From Chloroflexota bacterium (GTDB lineage Bacteria; Chloroflexota; Anaerolineae; Anaerolineales; Villigracilaceae): a DNA stretch of 59,873 bases. Positions 43,525 through 51,244 of the stretch are shown here, in pieces (position 1 is the stretch's first letter; every line of letters starts with the position of its first letter). The stretch spans positions 1 to 59,873 of the forward strand of contig VGNE01000019.1 of the NCBI GenBank assembly GCA_016866215.1, in the 5' to 3' direction. The notes under the pieces were generated by a model. That model did not search any database, was not told the origin of the DNA, and worked only from the letters and a program-made list of their open reading frames with translations. The translations under genes and the position numbers were made by a program.

Positions 43525-43688
43525 GACTCGCTCAGTCCAATATATTTTTTTCAAATCGGTCGCTTGCAATGAGGGTGATGCATTATAACAATAATCTATG
43601 AATCTCATCGAATCCAATTGACGGGCGGTAAACCCCGTGCTATTATCCCTTATTATCTTTTATCTCATTTATTAAAAAGGAGTTATTC

Positions 43689-44765
43689 ATGAGTTTTGAA
43701 TTTATTCTTCGCATTATTGGAATGATCGTACTGGCAGTTACCGGGGGATATTTGGGATTTGATCTCTCAAGGTTTTCACCTTCTGACGCCATCCGCACCA
43801 CACTTGTCTTTGCTCTGGTCGGCGCGCTCACAGGCCTGATCCTGACCCCATACTTCACGACCCGCCCTGCGCGCGCCTTGCGTTCCCTGCTTGGGCGGCT
43901 TGCGGCAGAGAGTCTTTTCGCCGGGTTAACGGGTTTGATAGCTGGTTTGCTTATTGCCGCATTGCTGGCATTTCCGCTTTCATTGCTTCCGAAACCCTTA
44001 GGCGAGATATTGCCTTTTGTGGGCGTTTTGATCTTCTCCTATTTCGGCGTGTCTCTCTTTGTCACCCGTCAGGGTGACATTATGGGCTTGCTCAGCGCGT
44101 TAAGTGGACGCGGCGAAGGAGGCGGTTCTTCCTCCTGGAGCAACCTCAACCGCAATATCCTGCTCGATACGAGCGTCATCATTGATGGACGTGTGTCAGA
44201 CATCGCCAGGACCGGATTTTTACCCGGCACGCTGCTCATCCCCCGCTTTGTATTGAACGAACTGCAAAACATTGCAGATTCCTCTGACGGTATGCGCCGC
44301 CAGCGCGGACGCCGCGGCATGGAAGTGCTCGCCGAACTGCAAAAACTTCCCAATGTCCTCGTCCGCATTTCTGACATCAACGTGGACGGCGTGCGCGAAG
44401 TGGACGATAAACTGGTTGTGCTTGGCAAACAACTCAAATGCCCGGTCCTGACCAATGACTACAACCTCAACCGCATCGCGGAATTACAAGGCGTGACTGT
44501 GCTTAACATCAATGAATTGGCGAACGCCATAAAATCGGTTGTATTGCCGGGCGAAGCCTTGCGCATCAACATCATGCAGGAAGGCAAGGATCACAGCCAG
44601 GGCGTGGGCTATATGGAGGACGGCACCATGGTGGTGGTGGAAAACGGCAAGGAGTATATCGGTGAGTACATGGATGTGAACATTACCAAGGTCCTGCAAA
44701 CCGCCGCAGGCCGCATGATCTTTGGCCGTGTGGATGAAGAGGCATTGGCGAAAAGGAAAAAATAA
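43689..44765 (+). CDS. PIN/TRAM-domain membrane protein
   Basis: A 358-residue protein of the YacL type: four membrane helices (1-130), a PIN nuclease domain (LLDTSVIIDGRVSDIARTG, LNELQNIADSSD, VLTNDYNLNRIAEL) and a C-terminal TRAM domain (VVENGKEYIGEYMDV). It probably acts as a membrane-bound RNase. A strong AAGGAG precedes the start. In many bacteria such genes precede isoprenoid or cysS genes; here cysS follows after the inserted GxxExxY cassette. Confidence 0.87.
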   Translation: MSFEFILRIIGMIVLAVTGGYLGFDLSRFSPSDAIRTTLVFALVGALTGLILTPYFTTRPARALRSLLGRLAAESLFAGLTGLIAGLLIAALLAFPLSLLPKPLGEILPFVGVLIFSYFGVSLFVTRQGDIMGLLSALSGRGEGGGSSSWSNLNRNILLDTSVIIDGRVSDIARTGFLPGTLLIPRFVLNELQNIADSSDGMRRQRGRRGMEVLAELQKLPNVLVRISDINVDGVREVDDKLVVLGKQLKCPVLTNDYNLNRIAELQGVTVLNINELANAIKSVVLPGEALRINIMQEGKDHSQGVGYMEDGTMVVVENGKEYIGEYMDVNITKVLQTAAGRMIFGRVDEEALAKRKK

Positions 44766-45230
44766 TCCGCAGATTTGACAGATTTAGCAGATTGAAAAAA
44801 ATCAAATGAAGATCGTTGACGAGCGGGACTCACAGACTTACGCCATAATTGGTGCGGCGATGGAAATCCACCGTCAGTTGGGGCATGGATTTCTTGAAGC
44901 TGTATATCAGGAAGCGGCGGTCATTGAGTTCCCCTTAAAACAAATCCCTTTTGAGCGGGAAGTCAATTTACCTGTAAAATATAAAAACACAGCGCTCCCA
45001 ATTCATTACCGCGCTGACTTTATTTGCTTTTCCGAGATCATTGTGGAATTCAAAGCTTTATCCCGACTCTCAAGTGTGGAAGAAGCGCAGTTATTAAACT
45101 ACCTCAAAGCCACCGGACTACAACGCGGCTTGTTGATTAATTTTGGAACATCAAGCTTGCAATACAAGAGACTCGTCTGGGGCTACAAAGACCAATAAAA
45201 AAATCTGCCCAATCCGCGTAATCTGCGGAT
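44765..45230. mobile_element. GxxExxY gene cassette with 11-bp inverted repeats
   Basis: ATCCGCAGATT at 44765-44775 and its exact complement AATCTGCGGAT at 45220-45230 bound a 466-bp block holding only the GxxExxY gene. A second inner pair (GCAGATTGAAAAAAA / AAAAAAATCTGC) adds to the symmetry. It starts at the stop codon of the PIN gene and ends 16 bases before the cysS ATG. Confidence 0.65.
44806..45198 (+). CDS. GxxExxY protein
   Basis: A 130-residue PD-(D/E)xK-fold protein. The name-giving motif is GFLEAVY (28-34); the nuclease-like core is YRADFICFSEIIVEFKAL, and LLNYLKATGLQRGLLINFG follows. The catalytic pattern D-x-n-ExK is present (D in RADF, E and K in VEFKAL), so nuclease activity is possible, but the biological role of the family is unknown. 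No ribosome binding site is visible. It is flanked by inverted repeats and splits the PIN and cysS genes. Confidence 0.9.
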   Translation: MKIVDERDSQTYAIIGAAMEIHRQLGHGFLEAVYQEAAVIEFPLKQIPFEREVNLPVKYKNTALPIHYRADFICFSEIIVEFKALSRLSSVEEAQLLNYLKATGLQRGLLINFGTSSLQYKRLVWGYKDQ

Positions 45231-45246
45231 GAATTAAGGTAATCAT

Positions 45247-46644
45247 ATGCTAAAAATCTACAACACCCTCACCCGCAAGACGGAAGAATTTCAAACCCTC
45301 GAACCGGACCTCGTAAAAATGTACGTCTGCGGTGTGACGGTTTACAACGATGCGCATGTCGGCCACGCTATGTCTGCGCTTGTCTTCGATATCATCCGTC
45401 GTTATTTGGAATATCGCGGACACACTGTCAAGCACGTCATGAACTACACCGACGTGGATGATAAGATCATCCAGCGCGCAAAGCAGCTTAACGAAGACCC
45501 GCTTATACTTTCACAGCGTTACATTGAAGATTACACACAAGACCTTGCCAGCCTGAATGTGCTTCCCGCCACATCCTATCCGCAGGTCAGCAAGACCATG
45601 CCGCTCATCATTAAATTCATTGAAGTCCTGATCCAAAAGGAAGCCGCTTACGCCGCGCCCAATGGAGATGTTTACTTCAGCGTCATCAGCGACAAGGATT
45701 ATGGCAAACTTTCCGGGCGCAAACTGGACGACATGCAGGCAGGCTCGCGCATCGAAGTGGAGGAAGCCAAAGACCACCCAATGGATTTCGCCCTCTGGAA
45801 AGCCGCAAAGCCCGGCGAAATTTCATGGGACAGTCCCTGGGGCAAGGGCCGCCCGGGCTGGCACATCGAATGCTCGGCCATGAACCTCGCTGAACTAGGC
45901 GAACAGATTGACATTCACGGCGGCGGCAATGACCTGATCTTCCCGCATCATGAAAATGAGATCGCACAAACCGAAAGTTACACAGGCAGGGAATTCGCGC
46001 GCTATTGGGTTCACAACGGCATGTTGCAACTCGGCGGCGAAAAAATGTCAAAGTCATTGGGCAACATTGTCAGCATCAAGGAATTCTTATCACAGCGTGA
46101 AGCGGATGTGATGCGAATGCTCGTCTTGAACGGGAGCTATCGTGCGCCATTGCTTTTCAATGATGACACATTGGACGCTGCGCAGAAAAACGTCGAGCGC
46201 CTCAAATCCGCCCTGCGGCCTGCTTCTGCTTCTGCAAGCGGACTCGCCGCTGACGCAATCGCTGCCCTCGCGTCTGCAAGCGAATCAGCCAAAACAAACT
46301 TCACCGATGCCATGGATAACGACTTCAACACCGCAGGCGCCATCGCTGTGTTGTTCGAACTGTCCAAATTCATCAACACCGCGCGTGACAACAGCGCAAC
46401 GGGTGAACAACTCAAATCCGCGCAAGGCGTCTTCCGTGAATTATCGAGTGTGCTTGGACTGAAACTCGAAGAGAAAAAAGGTTCAGGTGATGCAGAGGCC
46501 TTCATTAACCTGCTGATCGAAGTCCGCGCGGAAGTGAGAAAGCAGAAGTTATGGGCGCTCTCCGACCAGATCCGCGACAAGTTGAAGGAACTCAACGTGA
46601 TCATTGAAGACAGCAAAGATGGAACGAAGTGGCGGTATTTGTAA
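45247..46644 (+). CDS. cysS: Cysteine-tRNA ligase
   Basis: A 465-residue class I synthetase. The HIGH-type motif is NDAHVGHA and the signature is KMSKSLGN. Zinc ligands are expected at the Cys in MYVCGVTVY, in HIECSAMNL and in the PHHENE stretch. A low-complexity Ala/Ser segment (residues about 321-340, PASASASGLAADAIAALASA) is unusual for the family. The start has AAGG nine bases before it. The last 43 codons have a diverged second copy 1.5 kb downstream beyond the Fic gene. Confidence 0.95.
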   Translation: MLKIYNTLTRKTEEFQTLEPDLVKMYVCGVTVYNDAHVGHAMSALVFDIIRRYLEYRGHTVKHVMNYTDVDDKIIQRAKQLNEDPLILSQRYIEDYTQDLASLNVLPATSYPQVSKTMPLIIKFIEVLIQKEAAYAAPNGDVYFSVISDKDYGKLSGRKLDDMQAGSRIEVEEAKDHPMDFALWKAAKPGEISWDSPWGKGRPGWHIECSAMNLAELGEQIDIHGGGNDLIFPHHENEIAQTESYTGREFARYWVHNGMLQLGGEKMSKSLGNIVSIKEFLSQREADVMRMLVLNGSYRAPLLFNDDTLDAAQKNVERLKSALRPASASASGLAADAIAALASASESAKTNFTDAMDNDFNTAGAIAVLFELSKFINTARDNSATGEQLKSAQGVFRELSSVLGLKLEEKKGSGDAEAFINLLIEVRAEVRKQKLWALSDQIRDKLKELNVIIEDSKDGTKWRYL

Positions 46645-46692
46645 CTTGGGATTTGGGGAATCGAGAATTGGGAATTGGTATAGTGGTTATAA

Positions 46693-46723
46693 AAACTTCC
46701 GGGATTATTGGTCTCGGAAGTTT
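46693..46723. terminator. cysS/fic terminator
   Basis: A 9-bp stem AAACTTCCG/CGGAAGTTT with a 13-base loop and flanking A- and T-rich bases, between the convergent cysS and fic genes. Confidence 0.7.
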
Positions 46724-46792
46724 ATTTATATACTGATTGGTTATGGATAAAAAGGTATTGCTGAAAACATTCTGTGGATTGGTTCAACATAT

Positions 46793-47938
46793 TTATTCCC
46801 TGTCGGCAAAGATATTCAAGTATTCTTTATAAATGTAAGATTGTCCATATTTTAAATGCTTGTCTTTCGGTGACAGGATTTTCATCTTAACAAAACGATT
46901 GATTACCTCTTGTGATCCTGGGCGGCTGTAACCTGTCCATTGTTGAATAATTGCCACGTTGACAATGGGTTGCCCATATAGTTTTGGCATGATTGGCACA
47001 GCAGACTCGGCGGCTCGTTTGCCTAATTTTTGAATTTTCATAAGGTCGCGTTCTCGAAGGCTTGTAATCTTGTCCACCATGTCAATGGCTTCATTGGAAA
47101 TCTCGATCACGCCGTCAAGAAAAAAATCCATCCATGAAGCAACATTGCCGGTGTGATAGTCAGTCAGTTTTTCGTAATATAGCTGTTGATATTTCTTGAA
47201 GTATGAAGATAGGAATAACACAGGGTTTTCGAGAAAGTGTTGCTGCCAAAGATAAAAAGTAATGAACATACGACCTGTACGTCCGTTGCCATCAAGAAAT
47301 GGGTGAATGGTCTCGAATTGGGCGTGGAGAAGGCCTGCTTTGATAATTACAAGGGTGTCATCTTCGTTGTAAATATATTTTTCAAGTTCGCCAAGTGACT
47401 GGTTCATCTCTGCCACAGGAGGCGGGACAAAACGCGCATTATCCGGGCGTGTGCCGCCAATCCAATTTTGAGTTTGGCGAAATTCACCGGGATTTGCAAA
47501 TTGGCTTACTCTGGCTTGACTCATGAGTTCACGATGAAGTTCGCGTAAAAAACGAAGGGACAAAGGGAAATTATCTATTTTGGCGCGTTCCATTCCATAC
47601 CGAAGCGCCTTGATGTAGTGAAGAATGTCGTCAACATCATTTGGGGTGCTGGGATTGGCTCCCACTTCCGATTCAATGGCGTCAATCATGGTTGCCCTTG
47701 TACCCTCAATTTGACTCGAAGCGGCTGCGTCTTTACGCAGGTACATCAACAGAAAAAAATCCAGGTCAGGGAGTAGTTTGGTAATACCATCCAATTTGCC
47801 GACGAGCCTTGTAGCCTCGCTGGCTTTTTTGATGATCGAACTATCAAAAGCAAAACCTTTCGGCGGAAACGGGGAGGGAATAAAGGCTATATAGCCCTGT
47901 GTTTGTTTTCGAAGGGTTCCAATAATATTTGTGGGCAT
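46793..47938 (-). CDS. Fic-family adenylyltransferase-like protein
   Basis: A 381-residue Fic protein. The catalytic motif HPFLDGNGRTGR is at 212-223. An N-terminal inhibitory motif of the class II type, S74-x-x-x-E78-G79 (SSQIEG), would hold it inactive. The C-terminal 80 residues resemble a winged-helix DNA-binding domain (VNVAIIQQWTGYSRPGSQEVINRFVKM). Fic enzymes usually transfer AMP to target proteins; the target is unknown. The promoter is covered by two dyad operators, which together with the C-terminal domain suggests autoregulation. It lies between intact cysS and a cysS 3' fragment and is read against both, so it looks inserted. Confidence 0.9.
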   Translation of the reverse strand: MPTNIIGTLRKQTQGYIAFIPSPFPPKGFAFDSSIIKKASEATRLVGKLDGITKLLPDLDFFLLMYLRKDAAASSQIEGTRATMIDAIESEVGANPSTPNDVDDILHYIKALRYGMERAKIDNFPLSLRFLRELHRELMSQARVSQFANPGEFRQTQNWIGGTRPDNARFVPPPVAEMNQSLGELEKYIYNEDDTLVIIKAGLLHAQFETIHPFLDGNGRTGRMFITFYLWQQHFLENPVLFLSSYFKKYQQLYYEKLTDYHTGNVASWMDFFLDGVIEISNEAIDMVDKITSLRERDLMKIQKLGKRAAESAVPIMPKLYGQPIVNVAIIQQWTGYSRPGSQEVINRFVKMKILSPKDKHLKYGQSYIYKEYLNIFADRE

Positions 47939-47940
47939 GG

Positions 47941-48015
47941 TTTGTTTACCTTTATGCTACAGATGTAAACAAAGTATACAGTTTTGTTTACATCTTGTCA
48001 ACAGATGTAAACAAA
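47941..48015. promoter_or_regulatory. Tandem dyad operators of the fic gene
   Basis: Two 33-bp dyads with the form TTTGTTTAC-N15-GTAAACAAA, at 47941-47973 and 47983-48015. The period is exactly 42 bp, about four helical turns, and the inner bases ACAGAT before the right half-site are also shared. They overlap the -10 box, the spacer and the -35 region of the fic promoter and reach towards the ribosome binding site, as expected for cooperative repression. Confidence 0.8.
47973..48001 (-). promoter_or_regulatory. Promoter of the fic gene
   Basis: TTGACA, 17-base spacer, TATACT on the minus strand: the best promoter in the window. The predicted start is about 28 bases before the ATG, with AAAGG as ribosome binding site. 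Confidence 0.85.
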
Positions 48016-48043
48016 CCTAAAATCCCCAATTCAACGCTCGGAC

Positions 48044-48173
48044 GCCTTCATCAACCTGCTGATCGAAGTCCGCGCGGATGTGAGAAAGCAGAAGTTGTGG
48101 GCGCTCTCTGACCAGATCCGTGACAAGTTAAAGGAACTCAATGTAACCATCGAAGACAGCAAAGATGGCACGA
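48044..48173 (+). pseudogene. cysS 3' fragment
   Basis: About 130 bases match the end of cysS (46498-46627) with 11 differences, ten of them at third codon positions. The fragment stays in frame until a premature stop (TAG) and lacks everything upstream. Third-position divergence means the sequence evolved as part of a working cysS in a relative or earlier lineage before it was separated from the rest. Confidence 0.88.
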
Positions 48174-48201
48174 CCTAGCGATGGGGATAAACAAGAGACC
48201 C

Positions 48202-48234
48202 AAGTGACAGTCACCTTAAAGGTGACTGTCACTT
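48202..48234. repeat. 33-bp nested palindrome, copy 4
   Basis: Identical to copy 1. It lies between the cysS fragment and rlmB; its right end directly adjoins the TATAAT box of rlmB, so it occupies the -35 region. Confidence 0.9.
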
Positions 48235-48239
48235 ATAAT
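48234..48239 (+). promoter_or_regulatory. Candidate leaderless -10 box (rlmB)
   Basis: TATAAT ending eight bases before the rlmB ATG; the short space holds GGGGAAT, which is hardly a ribosome binding site at that distance. Confidence 0.45.
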
Positions 48240-48247
48240 CGGGGAAT

Positions 48248-48982
48248 ATGAAAGAACTCATCTATTCCCGCAACGCAGTCTATGAAACCATGAGCGCAAA
48301 GCGCAGGCAGGTATTTTCAATTGAGATCGCCGAAGGGGTGCATGAAAAAGGCAAGATCACCGAGATCATCAAGCTGGCACTACAGCAAAAAATAAAGATC
48401 AGCCGTGTGCCGCGTCCCAAACTGGATAAGGTGCACCAGAACAATCAGGGCATCGTGGCTGAAGTCAGCGGATACCCGTATTCTGATGTGCTTGAGATTC
48501 TCGAACGCGTAAATGGGGAACTGCCTTTTTTACTCCTGCTTGATTCCCTGCAAGACCCGCAGAACTTCGGCACACTCATCCGCACGGCTGAAGCGCTTGG
48601 CGTGCATGGAGTCGTCATTCCCACCGCGCGCACGGTGGACGTGACGCCCGCCGTGGTTAACGCGTCATCGGGCGCGAGCGAGCACATGCTCATCGCGCAG
48701 GCGAACCTGTCCCAGACGATTGATGCGCTCAAAGACAATGACATCTGGGTCGTCGGGCTGGATCAGGCCGGGGCGGAGATCGAAGCGCGCGCAGCGTCAC
48801 GTCACCTGAAAGGCGCGCTGGCACTCGTCGTCGGCTCGGAGGGCGAAGGGCTGCATGATCTCGTCCGAAAGAAATGCGACATCGTTTTGAAGCTGCCGAT
48901 GAAGGGCAGGATCGAATCACTCAACGCTGCCGTCGCGGGGTCAGTTGCATTGTATCTCGCGTATCTTTCGCGTTCGGAATAA
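48248..48982 (+). CDS. rlmB: 23S rRNA 2'-O-methyltransferase RlmB
   Basis: SpoU/TrmH-family methyltransferase of 244 aa, expected to methylate G2251 of 23S rRNA. The knotted SAM site shows LLDSLQDPQNFGTLIRTAEALG, ALALVVGSEGEGL and LPMKGRIESLNAAVAGSVAL; the N-terminus has the substrate-binding domain (IYSRNAVYETM). In many bacteria it follows cysS closely, so the Fic gene and the cysS fragment interrupt that neighbourhood here. Confidence 0.93.
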   Translation: MKELIYSRNAVYETMSAKRRQVFSIEIAEGVHEKGKITEIIKLALQQKIKISRVPRPKLDKVHQNNQGIVAEVSGYPYSDVLEILERVNGELPFLLLLDSLQDPQNFGTLIRTAEALGVHGVVIPTARTVDVTPAVVNASSGASEHMLIAQANLSQTIDALKDNDIWVVGLDQAGAEIEARAASRHLKGALALVVGSEGEGLHDLVRKKCDIVLKLPMKGRIESLNAAVAGSVALYLAYLSRSE

Positions 48983-48984
48983 CA

Positions 48985-49075
48985 TGTCGCTGCGAGCCGC
49001 TCTTTAGCGAAGCAGTCTCCTTATTATTAAATGGAAGATTGCTTCGGGCGAAAGTGCATCGCCCTCGCAACGACA
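48985..49075. mobile_element. TGTCGCTGCGAG element
   Basis: A 91-bp non-coding block with ends TGTCGCTGCGAG / CTCGCAACGACA (11 of 12 complementary) and an internal GAAGCA...TGCTTC pair. A variant of the CGTCATTGCGAGG element, between rlmB and the glycosidase gene. Confidence 0.7.
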
Positions 49076-49093
49076 TAATCCATAGGAGAATCC

Positions 49094-50419
49094 ATGCCTC
49101 AAGCAACGTATCATTTTCCAAAAGGATTTTTGTGGGGGACGGCAACTTCCTCACATCAAATGGAAGGCAACAACACGAATAACAACTGGCACAAATGGGA
49201 GGAAGAGGGACACACCGCCCATAAATCGGGACTCGCCGCCGATTGGTGGGGTGGACGCTGGCGCGAGGACTTCGACCGCGCCGCAGAGACTGGACAGAAC
49301 GCGCATCGCTTATCTGTTGAGTGGAGCCGCATCCAACCGACGCCCGATATCTGGGACGAAGACGCAATCGAGAAATACCGCTCCATGCTGCGCGGGTTGA
49401 AAGAGCGCGGCATCACACCAATGGTTACACTGCATCATTTCACCGATCCGCTCTGGTTGGGGGAAATGGATGCCTGGGAAACCGAAAAAGTTATACCATT
49501 ATTTGAGAAATATGTACGTAAAACGGTTGATGCATTAAAGGAATATTGTACATTGTGGTGTACGGTCAACGAACCGAATGTTTATGCTTTACAGGGTTAC
49601 GTTATTGGCGATTTCCCCGCCCGACACAAGGGTTTGAAAATGGCCATGACAGTTCTTGCAAATACTTTGCACGGGCATGCCGCCGCGTACCGTGCTATTC
49701 ATGAAATTCAACCTGAAGCACGTGTCGGTTATGCCCATCACCATCGTCCAACAGCGGCCAAACGCTCATGGTTCCCATTGGACGTGCTTATGAGTAAGAT
49801 TCGCTTTAATGCCGTCAACCTGGGCTTCCCCTCTGGTATTAGCACCGGGGTGATGAAGACGCCCATTGGCGGTTTCTCCGTTCCAGATGCGAAAGGCACA
49901 CAGGATTACCTGGGGATCAATTACTATTCAACAGATACGATCAGTTTCAATCTAAGCAAACCTGGCCAACTCTTCACCCACCATGAATACCCAAAAGACG
50001 CCGATGTAAGCGATCATGGTTTTGCCGCCAACATCCCAGCCGGTCTCTTCGCAACCATTAAGTGGGCTGTGCGCCGATATCCCAACCTGCCCATTATCAT
50101 CACTGAAAATGGGATAGAAGATTCGACTGACCGCATGCGTCCGCGTTATCTGGCTCAACACCTTCATCAAATCTGGCGCGCGGTCAACTTCAACTGGCCT
50201 GTGAAGGGCTATTTCCACTGGTCACTGGTGGATAATTTCGAGTGGGAGCGCGGCTGGAATCAACGCTTCGGTCTATGGGGACTTGATATTGATACACAAA
50301 AAAGAATCCGCCGCCCAAGCGTGGATTTTTATGCAGAGATCTGCAAAGAGAATGGGCTTTCCTCAGAAATGGTGCAGAAGTATTGTCCCGAGGTATTTGA
50401 GAAGATATTTCCGTCGTGA
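49094..50419 (+). CDS. GH1 beta-glycosidase
   Basis: A 441-residue family 1 glycoside hydrolase. The acid/base Glu is in CTVNEPNVYA and the nucleophile Glu in IIITENGIED; FPKGFLWGTATSSHQMEGN is the usual N-terminus. No signal peptide, so it hydrolyses beta-glycosides in the cytoplasm. AGGAG precedes the start. The residues after the nucleophile (HWSLVDNFEWERGWNQRFGL) are typical. The substrate cannot be fixed from sequence alone. Confidence 0.92.
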   Translation: MPQATYHFPKGFLWGTATSSHQMEGNNTNNNWHKWEEEGHTAHKSGLAADWWGGRWREDFDRAAETGQNAHRLSVEWSRIQPTPDIWDEDAIEKYRSMLRGLKERGITPMVTLHHFTDPLWLGEMDAWETEKVIPLFEKYVRKTVDALKEYCTLWCTVNEPNVYALQGYVIGDFPARHKGLKMAMTVLANTLHGHAAAYRAIHEIQPEARVGYAHHHRPTAAKRSWFPLDVLMSKIRFNAVNLGFPSGISTGVMKTPIGGFSVPDAKGTQDYLGINYYSTDTISFNLSKPGQLFTHHEYPKDADVSDHGFAANIPAGLFATIKWAVRRYPNLPIIITENGIEDSTDRMRPRYLAQHLHQIWRAVNFNWPVKGYFHWSLVDNFEWERGWNQRFGLWGLDIDTQKRIRRPSVDFYAEICKENGLSSEMVQKYCPEVFEKIFPS

Positions 50420-50437
50420 TCAGTAAGGAGGCAAATT

Positions 50438-51244
50438 ATGGATTTCAAAATACAACTTGCCGGCTTGAATGAATTGTTATCCATTATCTATGGAAACGAG
50501 TTGAGGTTAAGTGAGTTGCTGCGCGAGCTTGGGTTTGAGGAAGCACAAATCGAACAGGTGCGCGATAAACATCTTGAGTCTGTTGTTTCCCAGTATTTGG
50601 AAGTGATCCACAAGAGGCTTACCAATGATGCGGGCAGGGATTCTTATTATCACATCCTGAGCCGCCGCTACGGGTTGGACGGCGAGGCTCCCGAACAACT
50701 TTCCGCAATCGCTGATAAACAAAATCACAGCCCTGAATATTTACGCCAGCTATTTGAGGAGATCATTCAAAGATGCCGGAGCAAAACCTGGCAGGCTGAG
50801 TTGAAGAAAAACCTGAAATTCATTGTGATTGCAGAATTGGGGAAAATGAACGAACGTCCCTCGCGCGAGCATGTTGCGGGAAAATTGGGACGCCTGGAAA
50901 ATCTGCGCGGCGCGGCGGATGTAGCCCGACTGGATTATGAAGCCCAGCGCGCGGAAATCCTGAAACAGATCCAGGCGGAGTTGGACGCACTCGATTCTGA
51001 ATATAAACCCATCCTTGAATCAGCGGAGGGAAATATTACCGCGCTTGAGAATGAGATCAAAACCGATGTACTCCTGCACGGTGAAAGTGTTGCGGCAGGA
51101 TCGTACCGCGCCACGTATTCACAGGGACGCATTTCATGGGACAACGACGGTCTCTCAAAATATGCAGACGCCCATCCCGAAATCATCAAATTCCGTAAAC
51201 AGGGACAACCCATCGTTTCCCTGCGGATCGTTAATAAAGATTGA
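50438..51244 (+). CDS. Unknown protein with sigma-region-4-like helices
   Basis: A 268-residue protein. The N-terminal 125 residues resemble a sigma-70 region 4 (SYYHILSRRYGLDGEAPEQL then SPEYLRQLFEEIIQRCR). A central coiled coil follows (about 155-205). The C-terminal block SYRATYSQGRISWDNDGLSK leading to a HPEI-FRKQGQPIVSLRI ending resembles the tail of some phage-type Gam/Gp157-like proteins. The combination is one I do not recognise. Good GGAGG at the start. It is overlapped by the following kinase-like gene, so the two are coupled. Confidence 0.65.
   Translation: MDFKIQLAGLNELLSIIYGNELRLSELLRELGFEEAQIEQVRDKHLESVVSQYLEVIHKRLTNDAGRDSYYHILSRRYGLDGEAPEQLSAIADKQNHSPEYLRQLFEEIIQRCRSKTWQAELKKNLKFIVIAELGKMNERPSREHVAGKLGRLENLRGAADVARLDYEAQRAEILKQIQAELDALDSEYKPILESAEGNITALENEIKTDVLLHGESVAAGSYRATYSQGRISWDNDGLSKYADAHPEIIKFRKQGQPIVSLRIVNKD

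Noticed and set aside
46201-46300. Ala/Ser-rich stretch of cysS as a repeat insertion
   Set aside because: It is low-complexity but has no inverted-repeat structure and no matching copy elsewhere in the window, so I treat it as ordinary linker variation.
47941-48015. Possible CRISPR-like repeat-spacer array
   Set aside because: Only two units, repeats are dyads of 9-base half-sites rather than identical 25-40-mers, and they coincide with promoter boxes.
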